The notes beneath the pieces were generated by a model. The model made no database searches, had not been told where the DNA came from, and worked only from the letters and a program-made list of their open reading frames with translations. Shown piece after piece: positions 1 through 10,478 of a stretch of DNA of 64,000 nt. The stretch is taken from positions 1,762,001 through 1,826,000 of the forward strand of contig JABELC010000010.1 in the NCBI GenBank assembly GCA_028455995.1. The letters run 5' to 3'. This DNA comes from Scleromitrula shiraiana (lineage: Eukaryota; Ascomycota; Leotiomycetes; Helotiales; Sclerotiniaceae). Both the position numbers and the translations under genes were made by a program. The first letter of the stretch is position 1. The number at the start of each line of letters is the position of its first letter.

Positions 1-628
1 TGTAGCCAAATCTCTGACTCGAAAGTTGACTCCTTCCTTTGACTCATATGCTGCAAACATTGCAAACATCTCCAAATCCTTCCGTCCCAAAATCTATATA
101 AACCCTTCTCTTACCCATCTCAAACATTCTCTTCTCTCTCTATCTTCTCGCCCTCAAGGCTAAGATCAAATGTAGTATCTGTTCTGTTCCAGTTTAACCA
201 CTGGACCTCTATCATTGGTTAACCAGTCTTTTATCAAATGCACTCCTATTTTGTATGCTAGTCATACAAGGGGAGTGTGATGTGTCCCTGGTATTACACT
301 GTTTCCAGGCGATGCTACTTTTCGTTACTTTTCCCAATACTTATGGGAAGGTGAGGAAGAGGAAGAGCGCATGAAGGGAAGTATTTTGGCATGGAAGCCT
401 CAATTTGGGCTGTGCATTTACTTCATTAGTGTTAGATTCAATGTACGTATTCCGGTGCGGTGCTGACAGGAGATTAATACAAGGGTGATGGTGCTACACT
501 GCTTCACTATTTCTAGTGTTCCTTCATCACAACAAGGACTATAAAAGCCAAGCATTTTCCCATGCAATTAATTTCATAGCCACTCCAACCATATTCAATC
601 TATTACCTCATCTATCTCATTCACAATC
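1..628. other. intergenic, no gene seen
   Basis: I see no convincing coding frame. A TATA-like string (tctatataaacc) near 92-103 is followed by a pyrimidine-rich stretch (about 105-150) and then an ATG directly followed by TAG near 170. This resembles a promoter and leader without a protein. It may belong to a non-coding transcript or to a gene outside my recognition. The second half carries the promoter of the small ORF at 629. Confidence 0.4.
540..547 (+). promoter_or_regulatory. TATA box before the 28-codon ORF
   Basis: TATAAAAG lies 82 bases before the ATG at 629. The leader between them is C/T/A-rich and free of other ATGs except at the CCATGC near 560. Spacing is that of a normal fungal core promoter. 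Confidence 0.45.
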
Positions 629-715
629 ATGGATTTCAGTCGTATCTGGACAAAATTTGTACTTTCTCTTGGAAACGTTTTTCGAGCTCTAAATCGTGCC
701 AATTGTGCCTGCTAA
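629..715 (+). CDS. possible 28-aa small protein
   Basis: An ATG in good context (tcacaatcATGG) opens 28 codons ending in TAA. The peptide starts MDFSRIWTKFVLSLGN and ends NRANCAC. It has a basic/hydrophobic amphipathic middle and a C-terminal Cys-X-Cys. A TATAAAAG box sits 82 bases upstream, so the piece has the outline of a complete short gene. C-terminal CXC is a geranylgeranylation signal in Rab proteins, but here it could be chance; it is not the CaaX of a mating a-factor. An untranslated or non-coding transcript is an equally good reading. I recognise no family. Confidence 0.3.
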   Translation: MDFSRIWTKFVLSLGNVFRALNRANCAC

Positions 716-870
716 GTTTATGTCAATAGCTCTACACACGTGACGATTAGCTCTATCCTTTTCGCTTCCAGAGCTTCTCCATTTCAGACTTGCACCCCAC
801 CACCCCCCCACACTTTTACCTGTCCCTTTCATTCCACCTCAATTGCACTTTCTCCCAACGACAAGCAAAG

Positions 871-1832
871 ATGTCGCATGCACGAATAGAGGAAGTTGAA
901 GATAGCGATATCGCCAGTGATCCCTCAGAAGGCGATATCTCAGACGTAGCATCCGATTTCTCCGATCGCGACATCATTAAGAAGAGATCCTTTCCCACCG
1001 CATCCGCACCATCCAATGCTCGAGCTTCTCAAATAAACCCTTCCAACATACCTTTCTCTTCATCATCCTCGTCCGGCCCTCAAATCACTACTGCTTCAGA
1101 TGGCACCCAATTTCGCACAACAGAAGATAGTTCCAAGTACAACGACTTTCAATGTATCTATCCGGTCTATTTCGATATAACTAGAAGTCGCGCGGAGGGC
1201 AGAAGAGTAGGCAAGGAATTGGCAGTTAAGAATCCTATTGCGCGGGAAATTGTAGCGGCTTGTTCGAGATTGAGGATTGAAACTCTTTTTGAACCTGCCA
1301 AGATACATCCTAAGGATTGGGCAAACCCAGGGAGAGTCAAGGTTAGGCTTAGAGGGGGTGGAAATTCTTCTATCAAGAATAGTACGTTTGTTCTATATTA
1401 CAAAATTGAGAAATATCTAGATATTTTTTCCACCATCTCATGATCTGCGATTCTGCCACGTATTTGCAACAAACTAACATGATTCCCAATCTAGAGCATC
1501 ACCTCTACACCTTAATTGCCAAACATCTCCAAGCCAATCCTACCACCGAAGCAACCGCAATGCAACCACGACTTGCCGGTATTCCTCCCCCTGACCCAAG
1601 TAAACCATTACCCACACCAGCTGTACCCAAAGGATGGAAGATGGGTGAAATATTACCATACTACAGTGCAGCCTTATCAGGAGGAGGAGTCAGCGAGAAT
1701 TTCTTCAAAGATATGATGGCTGAGATGCAGGGACAAATTCCCGGTTTGCCAGATATGGGTGGACCTTCTGGTGGTGGAACCTCTCCTGCGGAATCAAAGA
1801 AAAAGGATAAGAAGAAGAAGATTAAGGGTTGA
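871..1832 (+). CDS. sec65: signal recognition particle subunit SRP19 (Sec65)
   Basis: Subunit of the cytosolic signal recognition particle; SRP19 binds the S domain of SRP RNA and prepares it for SRP54, for co-translational targeting to the ER. Exons 871-1381 and 1495-1832, 282 aa. The intron 1382-1494 has donor GTACGT, branch aactaac and acceptor ctag, and restores the frame through a Lys codon. Residues 1-90 are an acidic, Ser-rich extension usual in fungi. The SRP19 fold spans about 95-180, with CIYPVYFD, the GRRVGKELAVKNP stretch and the basic RVKVRLRG loop before the intron. The C-terminus is the typical Lys-rich tail (KKKDKKKKIKG). I chose the ATG at 871 rather than an open frame back to 790 because the upstream part reads like a pyrimidine-rich leader. 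The SRP19 identity is firm. Confidence 0.93.
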
Positions 1833-2267
1833 AAGTCTTGTGTGTGGCTATTGGTATGAATAATCTTCCTGCATATGGACAGATAGATAGGTTAGAACAT
1901 TCGTCCGGAAGGGCATACCTTTGGTAGCAAAGGTCAATCTACGTTTCTATCTGGAACTATCTACTTTAGCATTCATAGTAGAAAACTACCTGTATATCTA
2001 TCCATTATATTAATCTTTATATTTCCTCCAAATCTCAACCAAATTTCCCCCACCTGAATGCTTGCGTCACATCCATCCATCCATCCATCGACCCATCCAT
2101 TTCAGCCAGGCCCCCTGAACAATAATACTCATTACACGTGATACCGGACCCTTGCATATGCATACACAATGGGCGGCCATATATCTCTGACTGGCTGGGT
2201 AGCTGGTGGCTTTTCCATATTCGATAAATCCATTTATTCTGCCTTGTATGGTTTGGCTTGATTCCTT
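1833..2267. other. 3' flank of SRP19 gene
   Basis: No gene seen. It contains a short (ATCC)n run near 2072-2100. Base composition is normal and changes sharply past 2340, inside the inserted element. Confidence 0.5.
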
Positions 2268-2281
2268 GATTTCCAAATCTC
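2268..2281. repeat. left target-site duplication
   Basis: GATTTCCAAATCTC occurs here and again at 8622-8635, directly after the poly(A) tail. The two copies are identical over 14 bp and bracket the AT-rich island exactly, as expected for a target-site duplication made by a LINE. Confidence 0.85.
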
Positions 2282-4781
2282 AAGATAAACATCTTGTACC
2301 GGAATTTTATGATTTTTGAAATAACTTCACAATACAATATCGTACAACCCTATAATTAAACTAAATCAATTCTAAATTATCGATTCTACTATATTCAAAT
2401 ATAATAAATAATAATTTTGGCAATTAGCTTTTTATTAAGATAAAAAATCAAGATTTAGTGGTTTATTGCCAAAAAATCTTAAAAAAAGCAAAATTAATGA
2501 TAAAGATTGTTTTAAGTAAGATATATCATAAAAAACTAATAACAAAAAAACAACCGGTTTCATTAGGAGTTATTATAAGATTTTTAGACTTAATCATTTT
2601 ATATTTTGAAAAAAATAAATAAAGCGAGTCAAAGAAAAATATGTTTATTTTATTGAACAAGATAAACTAAAAGCTTGATATATTATATATTAATAAACAT
2701 AATAAATCATTTATAAATTTGTTCTTAAAATTATTATTTTTTTTTAATATGCTATTAGTATAATTGAAAAGATTAGCTATATTGTTATGATCGTTTATTG
2801 TCCAGAAAAAAGTGAGCCACAAACTTTTTCTAATAACAAACAATATAGTATTATAGGCTTGTAAGTCTATAATTGTAAATATCAAGAAGATCCATATACA
2901 AATCAATAATATAAAGCGAATAAAGGCCTTAAAAGATGGCTCTAAGCCAAAACTCAAGATCAAGAATATTATTAATCTCGTAGTTGTTAAAAGCAGCAAA
3001 ATAAATATCGTATAGATTACTATATTAAATACAATAATAAAAATTAGATTTAAAAATATAAATAACTTGATTTTCATTATTACAAATAAATAAACAACAA
3101 AAAAGATAATATAGTATAAAAAAAAATAGGAGAAAAGTCTAAAAAAAAAGATATAAATATTAATTCCCACCTATAAAATAGTAATAATAAATATATTAGT
3201 GGGAGAGGCCAAAGTCCATGATCTAGAAAACTTTGTTTAAAAGATTAAGAACCAAAATAGAACTCTATCATAAAATATTGAGATCGTTAAAATAAAATAA
3301 CTATCGAATCCTAACAAAAATAAAATAAAATACTAATTAATAATAGATTTTACTAAAATTAAAAATACAAACAAATTGTTGTTGAAAACATTTTTGATTT
3401 AGGACAATATAATAAAAAAAATTGTATAGTTCAACAAAAATTATTAGCTTTATTAATATTATATATATTATTAATATAAATATACATCTATATCCTATAA
3501 ACAAAAAAAGAAATATAAGTATTATGCGAAAATCATATATATAACAAATAAACATTTTAAGAAATCTAATAAAATTATTTATAAATGCCCAATATATAAT
3601 AATAAACATATAGTATAGAGTTATTAATACAAGTTAAAAAAAGAGACGATAGCAAAGATCGAGATTGTAAAATAAGATTTTATAAAAAATCCTCTTTTTC
3701 CAATAAGAAATAGAGCTAGCTATACATCCTCCACCCTAATAAATACTAAAAACACTATATTTAAAAAGTTTTTAGAGATCAAAACTTTAAAAATATTTAT
3801 TAAAAAAACAATGAATTTGAATTTTGATTCCTTTAGAAAAAATAGTTTAGTCAACTAAATTCCATTTTTTCAAAAAGTAAAAAAATCTTTTTTTATATTA
3901 TAACCTAAAAATCAATTAGGCAAAAAAACTTATAAACTATTTTTAGTAAACAATTCGCTTATTAAACTAATAATAAAAAAAAAATAAAATAATTAAAAAG
4001 AAAGAAAAAAAATTAAAATATATAAAATAGCTTTAAAAAAATAAAAAATAAATTTATTCAATATAGAAGCGGACTTTAGCAAATTCAAGAAAAATCGCTT
4101 ATTCCCATCTAGTAAAAAACATTATTAAATAGCACCAAGTAAAATTATTAATAATTTAGAAAAAAATATAATTGATGGAGTATCATCGGCCATTAGAATA
4201 GAAAAACTAAAGTCACTAATAGAGCCCAACTTTAAAAGAATTAGTTTAAATAAAGAATTTAATATAAATATAAATAATCAATAAATATAAATATTAAAAA
4301 ATCATTTTTTATATTATAATATAATATTCAAAAATCGTATATTATTATATTAAATCTTTTTAAAGACCCCTAAACCTCTAAATATAATATAATAGCTTTT
4401 CAGGAACTATAACTATTATTAAAGAAGCAAAACAAAAAACATATTCATAACCCCGTCCTTAATAAATATACAGTATTTATATCTATAAATAATAATATTA
4501 ATATTAAGCCTATAACTTGCTTTTTTGTTAATAATGAACAGATTAACATTAAAAAAATGAAATATTTAAAATATAGACCTAATATTTCCATACTTCAATT
4601 TAAGACTATATTCAAAAAAATAGAATAAAGATTGATGCTTTACAATATTTATAATCTATTATAATAAATTAGAGTTTGGCATATATATAATTGATATAAA
4701 AAATTATTAATAAAAGATATATAGCTTTAATTAAAAATAGCTATTAAAAAATATAAACTAATAATTTATAATTAAATAATA

Positions 4782-6434
4782 ATAGAGGATTTTAATATTT
4801 ATAATAAATTTTAGTTTAAAAATATTTCTTATTTTGTAAAAGATAAAAAGCAATTTAAAATCTTTATAGAAATAATGAAGTAAAGAGAATTAAAATTATA
4901 TTTAAAGTCTAGTATAATTATTTATCCACTAATTAATATTTATAATCAAAATAGAGTAAAAATAATGATCGATCTAATATAAACTTCCTAAAATATATAA
5001 AAAAAGATCATTAAATATTAGATAATATATATAATAGATAATGTTTTTGATTATTTATTAATAAAGACAATAATTAACTATCAAATAATAGTATTTTTAA
5101 AACAAAAACATTATCTTTATAATAAAATAAATATTCAATAATTCTATAAAGTTCTTATAAAAAAGCTTTCTATGATTAATAATATTAATTTCTATAAAAA
5201 TCTTAATAAAATTATAAACAAGATTATTAATATAGCCTAAAAAGCAATGGAGATATTAATACTCAAAATATACATTTATAACAGATCAATTCCAGAATTT
5301 AATAAAAAATATAAAAAGGCAATAAAAGAATATAAAAAAGCAATAAAATAATAAAGAAAAAAAGGAATAAAGAACAATTTAATATAATATTAATTAACTA
5401 AAAAAAAGATAAAAAATTTTATTTCAAAATCTAATAAAGACTTATATTGGAAAAAAGTATTAAAAATAAAAAATAAAAAAGGATTATAGACTTTAATTAA
5501 GTGGATGAAAAATAAAGGCATTACTTATATTATACTTACCCTAAACATCAAAAAATTAAAAATAAAAAAAGATATTATTATAAAATTCAAAAAAAAAGCG
5601 AAAATATTTAAAAAAGTCTTTTTTTCCAAACTATTAAAAACAAATCTTTTAAACTTCTCGAAATATTAATATATAAAATCTTAAGAAAAATAATTGCCAA
5701 TAACAGAGCATAAAATATAAAAAACTTTAAAAAAAGCTTCACCCAATAAAACATTTAATAAAAATCAACTTCTAAATTAAATATAAAAAGCAACTATTAT
5801 CATTATAATTTCATTATTTATTTAAATTTTTAATTCTTTTTTAACGATAAAATATTATCTAAAGTACTTCAAAAAATCAATTATAATCATTTTAAAAAAA
5901 CCTATAAAAAATAATTATTTGAAATCTAAATCTTATTAATTAATAATTTTTATAAATATTTTCAAAAAGATAATAGATATAATTCTAATTATTAAAATTT
6001 AATATTTTATTAAAAAATATAAAATATTATTAAAAATATATATAAACAATAAAAAAATAATATTATATAAATATAATATATATTTATTACTAAAACAGAT
6101 TCATTTAATATAAAAATAAAGAAAAATAATTAATTTTCTAATATTAAATATATCAAATATATTCAATAATATATTATATCCCTAATTATTATATAATTTA
6201 TATAAAAAAAGTCTACCAATCTAATTAATTAACTAAATAAAAAGCTATTTCCAAAAAAAAAAATCAAGCATATAATTTAACGAAAAGATTAAAAAGAGAT
6301 TTAAGGTAGCTATAAGGATTTTTTAAAGATCGTTATTTTCATTAATTTTATATCTTTTTTATAATGCTAATTTATTTGATATTAAAAATATTACTTTAAG
6401 TAATAAAACTTTTATTACTAAATATATCAATAAT
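4782..6434 (+). pseudogene. remains of LINE ORF2: endonuclease and reverse transcriptase
   Basis: At 4782-4814 the frame reads IEDFNIYNKF-stop, a mutated form of the endonuclease signature G-D-F-N-x-H-x-x-x-W, with the Trp codon now TAG. At 5922-5939 KSKSY-stop matches the LINE RT motif P-K-S-Y-R-P, with Arg turned to stop. At 6327-6380 RSLFSLILYLFYNANLFD matches G-S-P-L-S-P-I-L-x-L-x-Y-N-A-D. In the same frame, 15 codons on, YINN at 6423-6434 replaces the catalytic [FY]-x-D-D. RT is therefore doubly dead: stops and lost catalytic aspartates. Only the motif blocks are readable; the borders of ORF2 are not. Confidence 0.8.
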
Positions 6435-8598
6435 ATAAATATCCTAATAAACAAGGTTATTATTGAAAAAATATGCTAAAAACTCGCTATCTTTTATTAA
6501 CAATATGAAGTCTAAACCAAAAAATATACTTTAATATTTGTATTATATAAATACAAGCTTTTTTATTTTATACATTAAAACAATCACAAAATAATTAAAA
6601 ATAAAGATAAAGCATTGAAATTAGATCTTCTTGATAAAAAAGAATAAAAAATTCTGATTTTAATAAAAATGAGATATTTAAAAGTTATTTTAGATTTTAA
6701 ATTAATTAAGAAAAAGCATTTTAAATATATAAAACAAAAAGCAAATTATATTATTTAAGTATTATAGATTATTATAGGATTAATATAGGGTATTATTAGA
6801 GATGAAATATTAAAATTGTATAATTCAATGATATTATTGATAATATTATATATTTGTTTAATATGGTTGATTTTGGAAAACAAAAGGGGATATAAAATTT
6901 GGAAAAAAAAGTAATTTGCTATTTTAATAATTTTATAAAAAAAAGCTTTTTATGTAGTTATAAATGTTTTTAAGTTAATAATAATAGTTATTTTGGAAAT
7001 AAAGATTATGATTTTATTTTTAGAATAATATTTATTTAAATAAATATTTATTATTATATTATAAATTAAAGAATTATTGATCTATAATTATATATAAAAT
7101 ATAAAATTTAGAATAAAAATAAAAAATTATTTTATTAATAAACAATAATCATTATTATAATGCTTTAAAAAGTATATTAGAAGAATTTTAAAGTTTAAAA
7201 TTTTGGATGATTTTAAATATTATTACCCAATGGTTATTAAATCATGGTGATAATTATTTATTATAGGTATTACCCTTAATATTGAGATTGTAATTAAATA
7301 ATATAATAAAATTAAGAAAAATGTGGAGGATTTTTATATATTGATATATATTAATAACAATAATATCAATAAAAAAGTAAATATATTGATATAATATTTG
7401 AAAAATAAATAGTAAACTAAGATTAATATAAGTATAATTAATCAAAATATAATATATTTAATAAAGTTTATAGGCATAATATAAGTCTTAATAATAAAGT
7501 TGAAGAAGGGGAAAGGCTATAAAGCTTTCACTATTTTTATTAATAATTAAGCAATTATTCTTTTATTATATCGATTTATTTAATAATTAAAATAATATAT
7601 TTTATAATTGATTATTGGGTTTTTAAGGTAATTATATTATTATAGAATTAAAATAAAAATAAAGTAAATATCAGTATATATTAAAATATTTAGAAATAAG
7701 AAAATGGATATATTTGTAAAGAAAACAATAAGCTAGTGTAAGTTAAGCTGTCCTAAACTTTAAGAAAAAATCATAATCATCTTATACATTCTCTAATCAT
7801 CATACAGGAGGCGTTTTAGAGTATAGGTTAAAAAAGAGTAGTAATATTTTTAGTATTAAATTGAAATTAGCAAACGCTTTAAAAATATTATTAAAATCTC
7901 GATCTTTAAAAAGCGAATTAAGAATATATACAATAGATTACTTAAAGCATTATATTTTATTCTTATCTAGATTAGAACTAGAAAGATAAGCCTAAATAAT
8001 TATTTATATATAATTAAAAAAACAAAAAGTTCTATATGCAATTATAGTAATAGAAATTAGATAATACAATATATATTAAAAGATTGTTTAAAATTATAAA
8101 AATTATATTGATAATAGCTAAACCAAATATATATATAAAATTACTATTTGTTTATTAAAAAGTTCGATTAGATTAAACCGATAATAAAATTTATATTAGG
8201 GATAGGATTTTTAGACTAGTTTAACTAATACAAAACAATAAAAGAGGAAGTTTAAATTTTAAGATATGAATATTTATTTGTAATGAAGATTGGAATAAGT
8301 ATAAAGATATTATCATTAATGGCAAGATTAAAAAAATTAAATTTTTTAGTTAGATTAATAATATATTAATAAGAGATATAATAAAAATCATAGTTATAGA
8401 GGATATAAAGTTTTTAATAAAAAGATTAAAATATAAGAAAATGGAGTTTCTTATTGGTCGAATATAACCTAATTTTCTTTTATATTATAATATTTTTTGT
8501 GCTTTTATTAATTAGGCTTAGCGGAGGACTATTGTAACCCAATTTGTACATAGGCTTCTCTATATAGCACTTCGGTAGCTGAAAAGAGTATGGATTTT

Positions 8599-8621
8599 AA
8601 AAAAAAAAAAAAAAAAAAAAA
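8599..8621 (+). repeat. poly(A) tail of the LINE
   Basis: An uninterrupted run of 23 A at the 3' border of the element, immediately followed by the right target-site duplication. It marks target-primed reverse transcription. Confidence 0.85.
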
Positions 8622-8635
8622 GATTTCCAAATCTC
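8622..8635. repeat. right target-site duplication
   Basis: Second identical copy of GATTTCCAAATCTC (first at 2268-2281). Confidence 0.85.
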
Positions 8636-8759
8636 GCCAAATATAGCACAGTATCTGAAATTATATATAAATAGTTTCAATTGTTGATGTATATGAATTG
8701 TTATATATATTTTTACTTTCCTTTTGGGTAGATCTTGGTTTGGTCTGGTTTCGTTGCGA

Positions 8760-9597
8760 ATGAGAGTCACGTTTCTTAGGATCCATCGAAGATGGCTTTT
8801 TCAATCTCAATGTCTATATGCGAATTCGAATTCGAATTCGAATTCAGGGAAAGACATAAAAATTGGTACGTATTGACCACCATCTTTCCTTTTTTCTTCC
8901 TTTATTTCTTTTTGTGAGGCAAGAACGCGAGATGAATGAGGCTGAAGGAGGGGGATATATCTTGGAAAATGTGATTAATTGGTCTGCTCGCTCATATATC
9001 ATATTGTCGTATTTCTACGTTTCTGGGTATTGTAGCTAGAAGGAAGATCCTGTTAGGCTACGCTGGAATGGGTGGCTAAGTCATACTCGGTGACTTCTTC
9101 TCTATTAGATAGATTTCTTCTTTTCCTTTTTTTTCTTTCTCCTATACCATACTGTACCATCCTATCCTATCCTATCCTATTCTCTCCACCCCATCCATCC
9201 TAATACCAACAAACGCAAATCAGCAAACAAACTCCCTGTTGCCAAAGCCGTAAACAAAAATGAAGAGGAACCAAAATTAGAAATCCCAAAAGAATACCGT
9301 TTGTTCGAAGACTATCTTCGAAAGTACAGAGTTCGGAGACCGAAAACTTGGGCGTTTGAGAAGGGTGGGAAGATGGTGGGTTTGGGGTTTAATTTGGAAG
9401 GGATGAGGTGGGATTTTAATGGAGGTGGTGATAGAACGGGAAAGCAGGGGAGGGTATTGGATATTGGGGATGGGAGCGGGAAGGTTGGGAAGGATGTTGG
9501 TAAGTTGGTCTTTAATCTTTGGGAGTTTGTGCGGAGTTTTGGGTGTATCTCTGTTTATTTGTTCGTTTCGTGTTTGCTCCTTTCTACTTGGGAATAA
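8760..9597 (+). CDS. possible small spliced gene, unknown product
   Basis: Tentative model: exon 8760-8865, intron 8866-9223 (donor GTACGT, branch ctaat near 9210, acceptor cag), exon 9224-9597, 159 aa. The first exon starts MRVTFLRIHRRWLFQSQ, basic and free of acidic residues, like a mitochondrial presequence; then a (CGAATT)4 run encodes NSNSNSNS. Exon 2 contains a charged stretch with LFEDYLRKYRVRRPKTWAFE and a Gly-rich segment. A further donor (GTAAGT near 9500) suggests the gene may continue in an exon I cannot place. The start lies only 125 bases from the LINE insertion, whose target was probably the promoter. I recognise no family. The open frame upstream of 9224 without ATG argues for splicing, but a decayed gene is also possible. 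Confidence 0.3.
8821..8845. repeat. (CGAATT)4 microsatellite
   Basis: Four perfect hexamer units plus one base; also a chain of overlapping EcoRI-type palindromes. In the tentative gene above it encodes Asn-Ser repeats. Confidence 0.8.
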
Positions 9598-10478
9598 TGA
9601 GGGATAGTGATTGGGAAATTTAGGGAAGTGGTGAGAATGTGTGTGGGCTTTGCTTGTATAAAGAATTGTAGTGAAGCCCTGGATGTGAGGGAAGTCTTTC
9701 GCCCTTCCATGTCCAAGTTCTATATTTGATACTCAATCTCGCAGTTGGAGAGTTGAGAAAGCTTTCATTTGGTGTTTTATGATTTAAAAACTTAAACATT
9801 ATTTCATTAAAATTCAATAGTCATATTACTTTGGTCTCGAGTTGGGCTAGATTCATTCATACGTTGACTCATATCAATTAGATAGAATTATACATGAAGT
9901 TATCAGTATGATAGTTGTGTCTTCGATACATTTAGATAGGCCAACTCTTAAATATCATCCAATAACTTGGGATGAATACTCAAACCAGCACTTTCATTCA
10001 AATTTCTATCCTTTCTTGTTTATCTGATGTTTACCTGATGTTTATCTGATGTTTTTACTATGTACATTCAACATTATCCGCCATTCATTCAATATGCATA
10101 TTCTTTGTCTTTCAAATGTTTGTGTTTAGATGATCAATTTCCTTCATACGTTATATCTCAAAGCGAAATACTTTCTATTCAGAATTTCTATATCTACTTT
10201 ATATCTACTAAAGTTATTTCTTACTTTTGGCTCCACTGTTGAGATTAGATCATATCAATCTGTATGTGTAACTTAGATCGACAACTCTGAGCAATCTATC
10301 TGATGTTCTAGTTCATCAAACTATTCGCTCTTGTTTATTTACTTTTACCATTCACCTTCACTGTTTGCTTTTTATAACTTACAACTTCCATCCTTCTAGT
10401 TTCTTTTCCTTTTGTTTCCATACAAGTTCTGCTGTACAAATATCCACAACTAAATTGCTGCTAGATCATCCCCTCGAA
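9598..10478. other. intergenic, promoter side of the methyltransferase gene
   Basis: No coding frame I can support. A short tandem (gatgtttacct/gatgtttatct) lies at about 10024-10052. The methyltransferase frame is open back to 10365, but the ATG at 10479 is preferred. Confidence 0.4.

Larger units (their letters stand above)
2282..8621 (+). mobile_element. RIP-destroyed full-length LINE (Tad-like non-LTR retrotransposon)
   Basis: The element is 6.34 kb, flanked by a perfect 14-bp direct repeat and ending in A23 at 8599-8621, so it is inserted in + orientation. Most of it is about 10-20 % G+C (a line I counted near 5161-5220 has 7 G/C in 60). No long + strand ORF survives. Remains of ORF2 lie in the right order: an apurinic-type endonuclease motif at 4782-4814, then reverse-transcriptase motifs at 5922-5939, 6327-6380 and 6423-6434. 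Substitutions fit C-to-T and G-to-A on both strands (His to Tyr, Trp to stop, Arg to stop, Asp-Asp to Asn-Asn). The less AT-rich last 150 bases before the tail look like a 3' UTR. Length and order fit a Tad-clade LINE; the clade is inferred. AT-rich minus-strand ORFs inside (2667-3609) are by-products of composition. Confidence 0.88.

Noticed and set aside
629..715. Mating a-factor precursor
   Set aside because: The peptide ends Cys-Ala-Cys, not a CaaX box, and lacks the usual N-terminal layout.
2667..3609. Two long minus-strand frames (167 and 90 codons) rich in Ile, Phe, Leu and Tyr
   Set aside because: They lie in the RIP-mutated LINE; the composition follows from extreme A+T and no motif is present.
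7254..7445. Minus-strand 63-codon frame in the AT island
   Set aside because: Same reason: AT-driven frame inside the dead element.
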